Source: Edwardsiella ictaluri ATCC 33202 (GTDB lineage: Bacteria; Pseudomonadota; Gammaproteobacteria; Enterobacterales; Enterobacteriaceae). From it: a DNA stretch of 64,000 nt. The position numbers and the translations under genes are program-made. The notes below the pieces were generated by a model. That model ran no database searches, was not told the DNA's origin, and was given only the letters and a program-made list of their open reading frames with translations. The first letter of the stretch is position 1. Each line of letters begins with the position of its first letter. Of the stretch, positions 41,684 through 51,752 are shown one piece after another. The DNA is taken from NCBI RefSeq assembly GCF_000264785.1, contig NZ_AFJI01000103.1:1-64000 (forward strand), written 5' to 3'.

Positions 41684-41827
41684 GAGCCTATCCCATTAGG
41701 CTATTTGATTTGCCATTGTGGTTTTGGACCGTGCTCACAATCTTTACATACTGCGTGTACGCTCCGGTTGTTGCGTGCTGTCCGTGTCCAAACTGGCTGC
41801 AACAATATATGCCTACTGGGATGGATT
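41684..41827 (+). repeat. MITE-like dispersed repeat, copy B
   Basis: A 144-bp match, in the opposite orientation, to 5130-5273. It begins GAGCCTATCCCATTAGGC and ends GCCTACTGGGATGGATT, the terminal inverted repeats. Internal identity with copy A is high but not complete (several substitutions), so the two are independent older insertions. Confidence 0.7.
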
Positions 41828-41876
41828 GCGAATGCAGAATGATGTTGTTTTATTTTAGTTAATCCGCGATAGCGGA

Positions 41877-42143
41877 ATGGCAATGTTGTCTCTGGATGCG
41901 CTGTACCTCTACCGATGGAAGGCGAAAGATGTCGTCCCGTCCGGCCCGGTGATGGCGCTGAGCATGACCATGACCGCCGCGGGAGCGCTGGACGAGGCGG
42001 ACCTGGCTATCGGCAGGGTCCGTCCAGAGGGCGTAGTGACGCGCGTCGGTGAGTTTTGCGTGCTGCTGTACCGCACAGGCGCGCGGTGGCCGGGCGGATC
42101 TGTCGCGCGGTGGCGGCGCGGGGCAATACTCCGCCGGGTATGA
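41877..42143 (+). CDS. Doubtful reading frame in the purE-lpxH gap
   Basis: An 88-codon frame containing LSLDALYLYRWKAKDVVPSG and a following alanine-rich MTMTAAGALDEADLAIG. The first part looks protein-like; the end is Arg/Trp-rich and out-of-frame in character. There is no clear Shine-Dalgarno sequence. It may be a gene remnant; I do not recognise it. Confidence 0.2.
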   Translation: MAMLSLDALYLYRWKAKDVVPSGPVMALSMTMTAAGALDEADLAIGRVRPEGVVTRVGEFCVLLYRTGARWPGGSVARWRRGAILRRV

Positions 42144-42224
42144 CCCTCAGCTTCGCTGGTTTTGTCTGCGGGAAGGACAGGATGAGCACCGGACGGGCAT
42201 GGTGCAGGCAGACATAACGTTGTA

Positions 42225-43004
42225 TCAGACCAGGTTGGCGGAGCGCAATCGCGTCGTGATGATCTCGTCCTCGGCGGGGTGAGCAGGCAGCTCGATCAGA
42301 TGTATCCCCTGTGCATCGACCCGGATCATCGAACCGTGGGTATGCCAGGCACCCAGTACCGCACGCAGGGCGCAACGGCCATCGTCGAGACTGAAGTGGT
42401 GCAGGGCCGGGCGGTGGGTATGGCCGTGGATCATGCGCTGAACGCCGTGGCGCCGCAGGGTGGCGCAGACCGTCTCCTGGTTGACGTCCATGATGGTCAT
42501 CGCCTTGGCGCTGTTGCTGCGCTGGCTCTGTTGGCGCATGCCGACGGCGATCTTCAGGCGCAGGCGCAGGGGAAGGCGGCGGAACAGCCATTGTAGCAGG
42601 GGGTTGTGAACCCGGCGTCGGTAGCGCTGGTAGTCGCGATCGTCGCTACACAGGGTATCGCCGTGCAGCAGCAGAATAGGCTGACCGTACAGCGTAATGA
42701 TCTGTTCGTCGGGCAGCAGGGTCATGCCGCAGCGCTTGGCATAGGACTTACCCAGTAAAAAATCGCGGTTGCCGCAGATGAAGTAACAGGGAACGCCGTT
42801 GTCGCTCAGCTGGCGCAGCGCCCCGGCGACTTGCCGGTGCAGTGGCTGGGGGTCATCATCACCTATCCAGTAGTCGAAAAAGTCGCCCAGAATGTACAGG
42901 GCTTCTGCCTTGGGGGCCTCTTCGGCAAGAAAACGCAGAAAACCGGCGGTGATCGCCGGTTCCTGTTGGCTGAGGTGTAAATCAGCGATGAACAGCGTTG
43001 CCAT
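42225..43004 (-). CDS. lpxH: UDP-2,3-diacylglucosamine diphosphatase
   Basis: A 259-residue calcineurin-like metallophosphoesterase (E. coli 240). Metal ligands lie in FIADLHLS (5-12), [11 protein letters not shown] and CGNRDFLLG, then HGDTLCSDD and HGHTHRPA. It removes UMP to give lipid X in lipid A synthesis at the inner membrane. The C-terminus is about 19 residues longer than in E. coli. It follows ppiB by eight bases, so the two are co-transcribed. Confidence 0.96.
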   Translation of the reverse strand: MATLFIADLHLSQQEPAITAGFLRFLAEEAPKAEALYILGDFFDYWIGDDDPQPLHRQVAGALRQLSDNGVPCYFICGNRDFLLGKSYAKRCGMTLLPDEQIITLYGQPILLLHGDTLCSDDRDYQRYRRRVHNPLLQWLFRRLPLRLRLKIAVGMRQQSQRSNSAKAMTIMDVNQETVCATLRRHGVQRMIHGHTHRPALHHFSLDDGRCALRAVLGAWHTHGSMIRVDAQGIHLIELPAHPAEDEIITTRLRSANLV

Positions 43005-43012
43005 CCGGGCGA

Positions 43013-43507
43013 TTATTCGCTCACGGTAACGCTTTGGATGATCACGTCTTCACGCGGAACATCCTGGTGCATGCCGTTACGGCCGGTGGAGACGCCCTTG
43101 ATCTTGTCGACCACGTCCATGCCTTCCGCCACTTCGGCGAATACGGCATAGCCCCAGCCGTCCGGGCGCTCGGAGCGGAAGTTGAGGAAGTCGTTATCAA
43201 CGACGTTGATGAAGAACTGGGCGGTGGCAGAGTGCGGATCGTTGGTGCGCGCCATGGATAGCGTGCCGCGGGTATTCTTCAGGCCATTGTTGGCTTCATT
43301 CTTGATCGGTGCCTTGGTGGCTTTCTGTTTCATGCCCGGCTCGAAACCGCCGCCCTGGATCATGAAGCCATCGATCACGCGGTGAAAGATGGTGTTGTCG
43401 TAGAAGCCGTCACGGCAGTATTCCAGGAAGTTGGCAACGGTAGCCGGCGCTTTGTCGTCAAAGGTTTTGATGACGATGTCACCATGATTGGTGTGGAAAG
43501 TAACCAT
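43013..43507 (-). CDS. ppiB: Peptidyl-prolyl cis-trans isomerase B (cyclophilin)
   Basis: A 164-residue cytoplasmic cyclophilin without a signal peptide, beginning [20 protein letters not shown]. The active-site segments [15 protein letters not shown] and [18 protein letters not shown] are intact. It isomerises prolyl bonds during folding. Divergent from cysS, upstream of lpxH, as in E. coli. Confidence 0.97.
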   Translation of the reverse strand: MVTFHTNHGDIVIKTFDDKAPATVANFLEYCRDGFYDNTIFHRVIDGFMIQGGGFEPGMKQKATKAPIKNEANNGLKNTRGTLSMARTNDPHSATAQFFINVVDNDFLNFRSERPDGWGYAVFAEVAEGMDVVDKIKGVSTGRNGMHQDVPREDVIIQSVTVSE

Positions 43508-43695
43508 AACAATAATCCTGTTTTATGATGATTGAAGCAAGCGGAATGATTGTAGCCGATGCCCCTGCCGCTGGCACCTCTTTCTCCGGGAATATTCGCC
43601 GGGCGCCGCTCCCGGGCTTCATTCTCTCCGGGCGCTGCGTTAGTATAACCTTTACGTTTTTATCCTGTTATCAGCAACTATCACGGATACCCCCG

Positions 43696-45081
43696 ATGCT
43701 TAAAATCTTTAATACACTCAGTCGCCAGAAAGAGGAATTTAAACCCATCCATGCCGGTGAAGTCGGTATGTATGTGTGTGGGGTAACCATTTACGACCTG
43801 TGTCACATCGGTCACGGCCGTACCTTTGTCTGTTTCGACGTGGTGGCCCGCTACCTGCGCTATCTGGGCTACAGGCTGAAGTATGTGCGTAACGTCACCG
43901 ATGTGGACGATAAAATCATCAAGCGTGCGCTGGAGAACCAAGAGAGCTGTGAGCAGCTGACCGAGCGTATGCTGGCAGAGATGCATCGCGATTTCGATGC
44001 CCTGAATATCGCCCGTCCCGACGTAGAGCCGCGGGCGACCCACCATATCGCCGAGATCATCGCGCTGGTGGAGCAGCTGATCGCCCGCGATCATGCCTAT
44101 GTGGCCAGCAACGGCGACGTGATGTTCGCCGTCGATACCGATCCGGACTACGGCGTGCTGTCGCGTCAGGATCTGGAGCAGCTGCAGGCCGGTGCGCGGG
44201 TGGAGGTGGCCGACGTGAAGCGCAACCCGATGGACTTTGTGCTGTGGAAGATGTCCAAGCCGGGCGAGCCGAGCTGGCCGTCACCGTGGGGCGAAGGGCG
44301 TCCCGGCTGGCACATCGAGTGCTCGGCGATGAACTGCAAGCAGCTGGGATCGCACTTTGATATTCACGGCGGTGGCTCGGATCTGATGTTCCCGCACCAT
44401 GAAAACGAGATCGCCCAGTCGACCTGCGCCCACGACGGCGCCTACGTCAACTGCTGGATGCACTCTGGCATGGTGATGATCGATCGCGAGAAGATGTCCA
44501 AGTCGCTGGGCAACTTCTTCACCATTCGCGACGTGTTGGCGCACTATGACGCGGAGACGGTGCGTTACTTCCTGATGTCCGGCCACTACCGCAGCCAGCT
44601 GAACTACAGCGAAGAGAACCTGAAGCAGGCGCGTGCGGCGCTGGAGCGTCTGTATACCGCGTTGCGCGGTACCGATGTCGCGGCGCAGCCGACGGCAGAT
44701 GAGACCTTTACCACTCGCTTCCGGGCGGCGATGGATGATGACTTCAACACGCCGGAGGCCTACTCGGTACTGTTTGACATGGCGCGTGAGATCAACCGCC
44801 TGAAAGGGGAAGATATGGCGCAGGCGAATGCGCTGGCGGCCCAGATGCGCGGTCTGGCCCACGTACTGGGGCTGTTGGAGCAGACGCCGGAGCACTTCCT
44901 GCAGAGCGGCGCCGCGGCAGGCGATGACGAGGTTGCGCAGATCGAGGCGCTGATCAGGCAGCGCAACGACGCCCGCGCCGCCAAGGCATGGGCGCTTGCC
45001 GATGAGGCGCGTGACAGCCTGAATGCGATGGGGATCGTGCTGGAGGATGGGCCGCAGGGTACCACCTGGCGGCGTAAGTAA
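43696..45081 (+). CDS. cysS: Cysteinyl-tRNA synthetase
   Basis: A 461-residue class-I synthetase, identical in length to E. coli CysS. It has the HIGH motif (CHIGHGRT), zinc-binding Cys28 (YVCGVT) and [10 protein letters not shown] with downstream His, and KMSKSLGNF. It charges tRNA-Cys. The ATG at 43696 gives the known N-terminus [15 protein letters not shown]. Followed by a strong terminator. Confidence 0.98.
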   Translation: MLKIFNTLSRQKEEFKPIHAGEVGMYVCGVTIYDLCHIGHGRTFVCFDVVARYLRYLGYRLKYVRNVTDVDDKIIKRALENQESCEQLTERMLAEMHRDFDALNIARPDVEPRATHHIAEIIALVEQLIARDHAYVASNGDVMFAVDTDPDYGVLSRQDLEQLQAGARVEVADVKRNPMDFVLWKMSKPGEPSWPSPWGEGRPGWHIECSAMNCKQLGSHFDIHGGGSDLMFPHHENEIAQSTCAHDGAYVNCWMHSGMVMIDREKMSKSLGNFFTIRDVLAHYDAETVRYFLMSGHYRSQLNYSEENLKQARAALERLYTALRGTDVAAQPTADETFTTRFRAAMDDDFNTPEAYSVLFDMAREINRLKGEDMAQANALAAQMRGLAHVLGLLEQTPEHFLQSGAAAGDDEVAQIEALIRQRNDARAAKAWALADEARDSLNAMGIVLEDGPQGTTWRRK

Positions 45082-45098
45082 GGCCGGGCGATAATGCG

Positions 45099-45128
45099 CA
45101 AAAAGCCGGACCCGGGTCCGGCTTTTTT
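45099..45128. terminator. Bidirectional terminator between cysS and ybcJ
   Basis: AAAAAGCCGGAC / GTCCGGCTTTTTT: a strong symmetrical stem with A and T flanks, placed between the converging cysS and ybcJ genes. Confidence 0.9.
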
Positions 45129-45144
45129 ACGTCTGGCGTTCAGC

Positions 45145-45357
45145 TTAGGCGATGACGCGCGCCTGCTGCCCGGCGAAGTCGACCAGCTGGCCTGCGACAA
45201 TCTTTGCGCGCTTGCGCGTTTCGACCGCGCCGTCGACCTTAACCTGCCCCTCGGCAATCAGGTTTTTGGCCTGGGCGCCGCTGTCGCACCAGCCCTGCAG
45301 CTTCAGCAGATCGCACAGCTCGACGTGCGGATGATTGTCCAGATGGAAAGTTTGCAT
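45145..45357 (-). CDS. ybcJ: S4-like RNA-binding protein YbcJ
   Basis: A 70-residue protein with an S4 fold. The alpha-L motif reads LLKLQGWCDSGAQAKNLIAE and GQVKVDGAVETRKRAKI. The ATG at 45357 gives the same length as E. coli YbcJ; an upstream frame extension has no family similarity. It probably binds structured RNA; the exact target is not known. It lies directly downstream of folD on the same strand. Confidence 0.93.
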   Translation of the reverse strand: MQTFHLDNHPHVELCDLLKLQGWCDSGAQAKNLIAEGQVKVDGAVETRKRAKIVAGQLVDFAGQQARVIA

Positions 45358-45465
45358 GGTCTTTTCTCTTGCCTTAAAAATTAACCGCCGCGCGGGCGGA
45401 CACGCCGCTATTGTGCCAGTCTGCAGCGCCCGGCGCACGGGAAAGCTGCGTCTGGGGTCGGGGGC

Positions 45466-46323
45466 TTAGTCGTCGTGAAACGCCTCACAGGCCTGCAGGG
45501 TGTTCTGCATCAGGGTGGCGACGGTCATCGGCCCGACGCCGCCGGGGACCGGGGTGATCCAGCTGGCGCGCTGGGCGGCACCGGTAAAGTCGACGTCGCC
45601 GACCACCTTACCGCTCTCCAGCCGATTGATGCCGACATCGATCACCACTGCGCCGGGCTTGACCCATTCGCCGGGGATAAAGCCGGGTTTACCGACGGCG
45701 GCGACGATCAGATCGGCGCGCTCGACGTGCTGCTGCAGGTTACGGGTGCGACTGTGGGTGATGGTGGTGGTGCAGCCGGCCAGCAGCAGCTCCAGCGCCA
45801 TCGGTCTTCCCACGATGTTGGAGGCGCCAACCATCACGGCATCCATCCCCTGGGTCTCGATGCCGCAGCGCTCCAGCAGGGTAATGATGCCGCGCGGGGT
45901 GCAGGGACGGAGCTTGGGGGTGCGCTGGCACAGGCGCCCCAGATTGTAGGGGTGAAAGCCATCCACGTCTTTGTCCGGATGGATGCGTTCCAGCACCCGG
46001 CTGTTATCGATGCCGGCGGGCAGCGGCAGCTGTACCAGAATGCCATCGATGGCCGCGTCGGCGTTGAGCGTATCGATCAGCGCAAGCAGCTGGGCCTCAT
46101 CGGTGCTGTCCGGCAGTGCATAGGAACGGGAGAGAAAACCGACCTCTTCACAGGCGCGCTGCTTGCTGCCGACGTAGATCCGGGAGGCCGGATCGTCACC
46201 GACCATGATGACCGCCAGTCCCGGTGCCCGTTTGCCGTCCGCCAGGCGTTGTCGCACCCGTGCCGCCACTTCACTTCTGACTTGTCGCGCAATCGTTTTC
46301 CCATCAATAATTTTTGCTGCCAT
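45466..46323 (-). CDS. folD: Methylenetetrahydrofolate dehydrogenase/cyclohydrolase
   Basis: A 285-residue bifunctional enzyme interconverting methylene-, methenyl- and formyl-tetrahydrofolate. It has the catalytic Lys in [27 protein letters not shown], and [16 protein letters not shown] at the C-terminus. The ATG at 46323 ([14 protein letters not shown]) is chosen over an earlier one because family similarity starts there. Divergent from argU. Confidence 0.97.
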   Translation of the reverse strand: MAAKIIDGKTIARQVRSEVAARVRQRLADGKRAPGLAVIMVGDDPASRIYVGSKQRACEEVGFLSRSYALPDSTDEAQLLALIDTLNADAAIDGILVQLPLPAGIDNSRVLERIHPDKDVDGFHPYNLGRLCQRTPKLRPCTPRGIITLLERCGIETQGMDAVMVGASNIVGRPMALELLLAGCTTTITHSRTRNLQQHVERADLIVAAVGKPGFIPGEWVKPGAVVIDVGINRLESGKVVGDVDFTGAAQRASWITPVPGGVGPMTVATLMQNTLQACEAFHDD

Positions 46324-46446
46324 GGTGAGTTGATCCATCCTGGTTATGTTGCGGGGATGGCACTATTGTCGCAAATGGCTGGCTTGCTGTCAGGTGAATA
46401 TTGATCTTAATCAAGGCCTGATGTATGTGTTTTACCGTGAAAGGCA

Positions 46447-46474
46447 TTGACTCACCCGAGTTGGGCCGTATAAT
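46447..46474 (+). promoter_or_regulatory. Sigma-70 promoter of the tRNA-Arg gene
   Basis: TTGACT (46447-46452), 16-bp spacer, TATAAT (46469-46474). It lies 47 bp upstream of the mature tRNA 5' end. This is a near-consensus promoter, as expected for a stable RNA gene. Confidence 0.8.
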
Positions 46475-46521
46475 CCAATTCCGCCTGAAACATCAGGCAG
46501 ATGCACCGGTTACCTTTCGAT

Positions 46522-46598
<77 letters not shown>

Positions 46599-47056
46599 AT
46601 AATACGTCTAGTCAGTTTTCTCAATGTCTATAAAATCACATAAAATCAGTAAGATAATCGAGAACGTTGTCTCGTGGTGCCGCGCGTGGGCGATTGAAAT
46701 CTCACCGTGCCGGGGTGTGTTCCGTGCAGCGATAAAAGCGATGTTTCCATGTGGTGTCGTGTCTGCCACCGTTGACTTGCCGTCTGTTGGGCAGCGATAG
46801 GAAAGGTCTACGCTGCGTCGATGATAGCGTCGTTTACTGTGTGTGGCGCCACCGATCCGGAAAATTTCACCAAAGGGGGCTCACTGACCGTGAATTCGTG
46901 GTATCACCTTCACGCGACATTATTGTGCTGGAGACTGGATAATGGAATTGCTCTGGAAGCTGCAATATTATTGATAGGGTATCTGGCTGTGATGATAATG
47001 AATCGTCAGACGTGCCACGCTCTGCTGATTGATAAATCCTCTTATAGTAGAATAAT
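46599..47056. other. Stretch after the tRNA with no recognised gene
   Basis: Nothing recognisable: no integrase, no repeated copy of the tRNA 3' end. An open frame from 46821 has no Shine-Dalgarno sequence and no family similarity that I can see. It marks the start of accessory sequence downstream of argU. Confidence 0.5.
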
Positions 47057-47081
47057 ACCCCATCGCGTTCAGCGATGGGGT
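47057..47081. terminator. Hairpin after the 47.1-kb hypothetical gene
   Basis: ACCCCATCGC, loop GTTCA, GCGATGGGGT: a perfect 10-bp stem, flanked by AT-rich ATAAT and TATTA instead of long T runs. Likely a terminator for the reverse-strand gene that ends ten bases away. Confidence 0.55.
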
Positions 47082-47090
47082 TATTACCGG

Positions 47091-47384
47091 TTAGGCTATC
47101 TTTTCAAAATTTCCGATAGCATACTTGGCAGAGCCCTCTCTTTTCTTCAGCGCACCGGGGTGGCTGGCATCAATATAGCAGGTGCCCTTTGCACCAAAGC
47201 CTTTGCTATCAGGAAGGTCTGCCCAGGTTAATACAACGGCTTGATCTTGTGGGTCAATAACACCAAAGCCTACGTTATGGCAGCCGTTGCCCGAGCCGGA
47301 AACAAACACTGAATTTCCATCTTGCGTAATATGATAGGTCATTCCATCGCCATGACATAACCATTTTCCAGTTAAATTCTGCAT
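47091..47384 (-). CDS. Hypothetical beta-rich small protein
   Basis: A 97-residue protein without signal peptide, beginning MQNLTGKWLCHGDGMTYHIT. The ATG at 47384 follows AAAGGAAGCTCAT, a good ribosome binding site; a longer upstream reading (to 47423) is not needed. Words such as GKWLCHGDGMTYHI, GNSVFVSGSG and LTWADLPDSKGFGAKGT recall the short beta-barrel proteins with a GxWxCDDGGTYYIRQ-type opening and an EWADVPKG turn. No function is established. It is isolated between argU and the CLC gene. Confidence 0.6.
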   Translation of the reverse strand: MQNLTGKWLCHGDGMTYHITQDGNSVFVSGSGNGCHNVGFGVIDPQDQAVVLTWADLPDSKGFGAKGTCYIDASHPGALKKREGSAKYAIGNFEKIA

Positions 47385-47762
47385 ATGAGCTTCCTTTGGG
47401 GATAGAGAAGTTTTCCTACTCAATTAACGTTGTGGTGCACGCAGCTATATAAGGAATAGCATAGGCAAGGGTAAAGCGTAGTGATTTTATCCTCACAAAA
47501 GTTGTCATGGGTCAAGTTTGTTTACTTGTGATTTTTTATTTATGGTTCACCAGGTGGTTTTGCTGTGACATATACAGCATAGCTGTATGCCATTATTTAT
47601 AGGCCTCAGCGTGGTTATTTTCCCTTGGCACTGAACAACCATGTTTTATTATAAATATATGGATGGAGGGTCCTGTTTTCTGCGGTGTAAGAAAAGATAA
47701 CAATATTGACGCGGTGGCGACAGGATAGTCTGGCGCAGGCTGTGCTATTGTCACTCACTGTG
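47385..47762. other. AT-rich intergenic stretch
   Basis: Contains presumed promoters of two divergent genes (the hypothetical at 47.1 kb and the CLC-type gene). No repeat or RNA gene recognised. Confidence 0.5.
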
Positions 47763-49043
47763 ATGAGTCGACAGCGGATGGTGACGGTGAATAAGCAGGG
47801 TGACATATTCCATTGGCGGCGTTGGGGCCGTTTTACGTTGGCGATGCTGTTGACGGGGGGGATCGCCGGAGTGGCGGGGTGGCTGGTTGCCCTGCTGCTG
47901 CACAGCGTGCAGCACCTTGTCTATGGCTATAGCCTGGATGCGGTCATCAGCAGTGAGTCTTTTCTGCAGGGGGTCAGCGATGCGGCGCCGTGGCGCCGCT
48001 TTACGGTGCTGATGGCGGCGGGCGGCGTGGCCGGCATAGGGTGGTACGGGCTGTACCGTTATGGGCGCTGTCTGGTCAGCGTGCGCGATGCGCTACGCGC
48101 ATCTTCACCGCGGATGCCGCCGCGGGAAAGCATGCTGCATGCCGCGCTGCAGGTGATTACGGTCGGTATGGGATCGCCGCTGGGGAGGGAGTCTGCGCCG
48201 CGGGAGCTGGGGGCCTTGGGCGCGGAGCGCCTGGCCTTTGTGCTGGGTGTGACGCAGCAGCAGACACGTACGCTGATCGCCTGTGGCGCCGGGGCCGGCC
48301 TGGCTGCGGTATACAATGTGCCGCTGGCCGGCGCTCTGTTTACGCTGGAGGTGCTATTGAAGAGCTGGCGAGCGAGGGCAGTGATCCCGGCGCTGGTCTG
48401 CTGCGTAATTGCGACGCTGGTTGCCCGGATTGGGCTGGGGGATGAGTATCAATATCATATGCCTGGTTATCGGGTGACGGAGGGCCTGCTCCTTTGGTCG
48501 CTGCTGTTTGGCCCACTGTTTGGCGGTGCGGGGGTGCTGTTTGCCCGTTTGGGGCGTCTGGCTGAAGCTCATTCTACGCGTGATGTCCGATTGATTAGGG
48601 AGAATCTGTTGGCCTTTCTGCTGCTGGCGCTGCTCAGCCTGTGGTTACCGCAATTGCCCGGTAATGGAAAAGGGGCTGCTTGGCTCAGCTTTAATAGCGA
48701 TGTGGGCATTACGTTAGCCTGGTTGCTGCTGTGTGTGAAGGTGGTGGTACAGATGGCGGCGCTGCGGGCGGGGGCGCGCGGAGGGTTGATGACGCCGGCG
48801 TTGGCTAACGGGGCGCTGTTGGCCTGCATATTGGGGAGCCTGTGGCTGAAGCTATGGCCGGGCACCGCACTGGGGGCATTTGCCGTCGTCGGCGCCGGGG
48901 CGTTTTTATCTGCCTCGATGGGAATGCCACTGACCGCTCTGCTGCTGGTACTCGAGCTAACCCATATTAGCACAGACTTTCTGCTACCGTTGCTATTGGC
49001 TATCATTGGTGCGACGGTAGCGCGTCGCCTGCTGGGATCATAG
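47763..49043 (+). CDS. CLC-family chloride channel/transporter-like protein
   Basis: A 426-residue membrane protein with about ten to twelve hydrophobic segments. The CLC pore motif appears as GMGSPLGRESAPRELGALG, holding the gating Glu of the usual GREGP, and GARGGLMTPALANGA fits the GGxFxP motif. The first motif, GSGIP, is not recognisable. It therefore belongs to a divergent branch of the CLC superfamily rather than to canonical ClcA. The start is uncertain: 47763 and 47778 are ATGs with weak ribosome binding sites. Chloride/proton exchange would fit acid resistance, and the next gene encodes an HdeB-like acid chaperone. Confidence 0.75.
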   Translation: MSRQRMVTVNKQGDIFHWRRWGRFTLAMLLTGGIAGVAGWLVALLLHSVQHLVYGYSLDAVISSESFLQGVSDAAPWRRFTVLMAAGGVAGIGWYGLYRYGRCLVSVRDALRASSPRMPPRESMLHAALQVITVGMGSPLGRESAPRELGALGAERLAFVLGVTQQQTRTLIACGAGAGLAAVYNVPLAGALFTLEVLLKSWRARAVIPALVCCVIATLVARIGLGDEYQYHMPGYRVTEGLLLWSLLFGPLFGGAGVLFARLGRLAEAHSTRDVRLIRENLLAFLLLALLSLWLPQLPGNGKGAAWLSFNSDVGITLAWLLLCVKVVVQMAALRAGARGGLMTPALANGALLACILGSLWLKLWPGTALGAFAVVGAGAFLSASMGMPLTALLLVLELTHISTDFLLPLLLAIIGATVARRLLGS

Positions 49044-49428
49044 ACGGGAGAGTCTTGTTCTGGATGCCGTCTCAGCGTGAAAAAAGCGGCGGTAGCAGCT
49101 ATCCCGTGCCGTGCGGATTTATATCGAGAAATGTTGCGTCTCGTCGATTTAAAATAAAATTATACAATATGTGCGGGGGAAGGTATTTATTTTGATTTAT
49201 TGTCAATAAGTGCTCTGCTTTATAATCTCATGAATTAAAAAACAGATTATGGCTATCATCTTTTTCTATGATCTATTTGTGGTGTTGCTCTAGTGTCCGT
49301 AAATATGTACGGGGAATGGTTTTTTTTTACTGTTTTTTATTATCCAAGAAAAGTAAAAATGATATTTATAGAGGCGGTTGTATCGACTGCATCGTCTAGT
49401 GAGAATATTACTTAATAAGGAGTTTGCA
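49044..49428. other. Intergenic region upstream of hdeB
   Basis: AT-rich, with no gene. A possible promoter is TTGTCA (49200-49205), 15-bp spacer, TATAAT (49221-49226), leaving a leader of about 200 nt before hdeB. The spacing is short, so this is tentative. Confidence 0.4.
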
Positions 49429-49761
49429 ATGAAAAATAAAAAAACATTTATGGGTGGCCCGGTACTGGTGCTGACTCTGGTTCTAGCTGGAAACGCCTAT
49501 GCCCAGGAACTGACGATGACCACGGTAACCACGCCGGAAACCATGACTTGCCATGAGTTTACCCAGATGAACCCGAAAGCGATGACGCCGGTTATGGTCT
49601 GGGTGACCAATAAGGACCGCGACTATAAAAACGGCGATTATGTTGATTGGCGGACGGTGCAGACGGTAATGGTACCGAAGGTGATTAAAGTCTGTAAAAA
49701 AGAGCCGGGTAAGAAAATTGTCGAATTCCGTAATCAGATCCAGGAGCTGGTTTCAGAATAA
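49429..49761 (+). CDS. hdeB: Acid stress chaperone HdeB
   Basis: A 110-residue periplasmic protein. The signal peptide is cut after about residue 25 (GNAYA|QELTM). Cys41 (MTCHEFTQMNPKAMTPVM) and Cys89 (IPKVIKVCKKEPG-type) are spaced for the single disulfide of HdeA/HdeB. HdeB keeps periplasmic proteins soluble at pH 4-5. The ATG at 49429 follows AATAAGGAGTTTGCA. No hdeA is next to it. It faces gss across a shared hairpin. Confidence 0.88.
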   Translation: MKNKKTFMGGPVLVLTLVLAGNAYAQELTMTTVTTPETMTCHEFTQMNPKAMTPVMVWVTNKDRDYKNGDYVDWRTVQTVMVPKVIKVCKKEPGKKIVEFRNQIQELVSE

Positions 49762-49841
49762 GGCCTGACGCGTGTGCTCTCTGCGCGGCCCGGCGTGTGT
49801 CATCGCCAGTCTTTTGCTGGAGCAGGCTCTCTGTCGCGCTT

Positions 49842-49864
49842 AAGCCCGCCGAATGTGGCGGGCT
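49842..49864. terminator. Hairpin between convergent hdeB and gss
   Basis: AGCCCGCC, loop GAATGT, GGCGGGCT, lying between the two converging stop codons. No long T run on either side, so efficiency is uncertain. Confidence 0.5.
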
Positions 49865-49877
49865 GGGCAGGTGTGGT

Positions 49878-51752
49878 TTACTTCAGAAAATCACTGTCTT
49901 TGAGCACGATAAGCGGTTCGATATCACTCTCTTTCTTGATCACCAAAGAACTGTCTGCGCGCAGGCAGGCACCGCCGTAGCTACCGCCTACGGTAAAGGT
50001 ACAGACCTGGATATGTTTGTCCGCTACCTGTGGCAGGCACCATAGCTGTTGGTAAATATTTTTCTGATCGTGGAATTTCCCGCTGGTGGTATCGAGCACC
50101 TCCTCATGGCGGCTGACCAGATCGATATTACTGCCACAGCGTCCGGCTATCGGCTTAACGGCATAGCCGCTGCGGATCAGCTCCGGCGTCGGCTCAAAAT
50201 CGGTATCCAACAGATAGCGGTGGTGGGGGAACAGCGACCACAGGATCGGGAGGATCGCCTTGTTACCGGGGATGACGGTCCACAGCGGTTCGAACACCAT
50301 GATTTCAGGACGCAGCAGAACGTCGATCAGCCGCACCTGCTTTTCCGGCTGGCCGGTGCGGATTGGCACTGCGGCATATTCGGTGTCGCTGACCTCCCGC
50401 ACCTGCTCCAGGGCCGTTTCCCACGCCCAGGTTTTCCAAACGCAGTTAACCAAGCGTCCATCCTCGTCGATAAGTTGACCGGTGGTGTCCCAGCGCAGCG
50501 ATGCCAGCCCTTTGACTATCTTGCTATCGAAACCGGCCTGCGATAGCGTCCGCTGCATAAAGAGCGCGTGATAGCTCTCTTCAATATCGTTATCCTGCAT
50601 GATGTGGACAAACGGGCGGGCATGACTGTGGCGCCAGGCACCGGCCAGTTCATTGAGCAGATCCTCGCCCGGGTTGTATCCCGGAACCCCGTCGCCCTGC
50701 TTTGCCCACCGTTGCAGGATCAGCGCAGCCTCCGTATGGCAGGACGCCGAGTCTGCATTATATTCGTAGACCTTCAGCCCTCGCTCATCCATACAGAAAT
50801 CCATGCGTCCGGTGATCATGCAGTGGCGGCGCTGTTGCCAAGAGAGGCGCAGACGTGGCCAGAGGATCTTGGGAATATCGAACAGCGCCAGCAGACTGTC
50901 ATCGCGCAGCACCTTATCTGTAGCATGCAGGTACATCAGGTGCAGCTCATTGGTGGCCTTGATCAGCTCCTGCTCGGCGCTTTCGCTGATGGTGACATAT
51001 TGATACGGGTTTTGGTTGATGACGTGCCCATTAGCCTGTACATAGGCTTTTTCCAGTGGGTCATTTTCATTCAGCCAGCGGCCGTCAAAGGTATTTTTAT
51101 CGCTGCGCCGGGCGCCATGCAGCGCCATCATCTGTGGTGCCAGGGAGGGCTGGGGTAGACTGCCGTGGGCGTCATCAGTATGGATCATCCAGCCGAGGAT
51201 TTCGGTATCGTCAAATGAGTCCAGAATGGTATAGCGGCCATGCTGTCGCTGAAGCGTGAGCTCTCGCGTCCACTGCTGTCCCGGCGGTAGCGGGGCGTGG
51301 ATAACGTTTTGCTCTGCGATGCGGACCCGATCTCCCATCAGCTGGGTGATGATGGCAACGTGTCCGGTATCCTTGAACTCACCGCCTTTTTGCCAGATAA
51401 GCAGAGCACCGGCGACCGGCGCCCGCGCCGAACCGTTGGCGAAGGCCTGCAGTGGCAGCAGGCTGTCGTTAACGACCTGGCGCAGAAAACGCAGGGAGAA
51501 AATTTCATAGGCCATGCCGACGTCGGTAAAGACGACGCCATAGTTCAGAAAAAGAAAACGGCGGGCAAACTCGACGCACTGCCACTTATGGCCCATATAT
51601 TCGTCGTCGATGTAGCTGCGCAGGGAGGCTTCATCGGGATAAACCCGGGGATCCAGCGTGCTATAGTTAGAAGAATAAATTGCGACGCCGCCCGGCGCAT
51701 AGCCAAGCAAAGTACCGAAAGGGGCGTCCTTGTGGGTAATATCTACGCTCAT
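49878..51752 (-). CDS. gss: Bifunctional glutathionylspermidine synthetase/amidase
   Basis: A 624-residue protein (E. coli 619). The N-terminal CHAP amidase domain has the nucleophile Cys59 (GHKWQCVEFARRF) and downstream GHVAIIT. The C-terminal ATP-grasp synthetase domain includes MDFCMDERGLKVYEYNADSA and KPIAGRCGSNIDLV. It joins glutathione to spermidine and also hydrolyses the product, linking polyamines with thiol redox control. It is a stand-alone gene here. Confidence 0.95.
   Translation of the reverse strand: MSVDITHKDAPFGTLLGYAPGGVAIYSSNYSTLDPRVYPDEASLRSYIDDEYMGHKWQCVEFARRFLFLNYGVVFTDVGMAYEIFSLRFLRQVVNDSLLPLQAFANGSARAPVAGALLIWQKGGEFKDTGHVAIITQLMGDRVRIAEQNVIHAPLPPGQQWTRELTLQRQHGRYTILDSFDDTEILGWMIHTDDAHGSLPQPSLAPQMMALHGARRSDKNTFDGRWLNENDPLEKAYVQANGHVINQNPYQYVTISESAEQELIKATNELHLMYLHATDKVLRDDSLLALFDIPKILWPRLRLSWQQRRHCMITGRMDFCMDERGLKVYEYNADSASCHTEAALILQRWAKQGDGVPGYNPGEDLLNELAGAWRHSHARPFVHIMQDNDIEESYHALFMQRTLSQAGFDSKIVKGLASLRWDTTGQLIDEDGRLVNCVWKTWAWETALEQVREVSDTEYAAVPIRTGQPEKQVRLIDVLLRPEIMVFEPLWTVIPGNKAILPILWSLFPHHRYLLDTDFEPTPELIRSGYAVKPIAGRCGSNIDLVSRHEEVLDTTSGKFHDQKNIYQQLWCLPQVADKHIQVCTFTVGGSYGGACLRADSSLVIKKESDIEPLIVLKDSDFLK

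Noticed and set aside
46599..47056. Possible integrated element at argU
   Set aside because: No integrase and no second copy of the tRNA 3' end could be found in the window, so an integrative island is not claimed.
46821..47231. 136-codon frame after argU
   Set aside because: No start signals, no family words, and it overlaps the supported reverse-strand gene and its hairpin.
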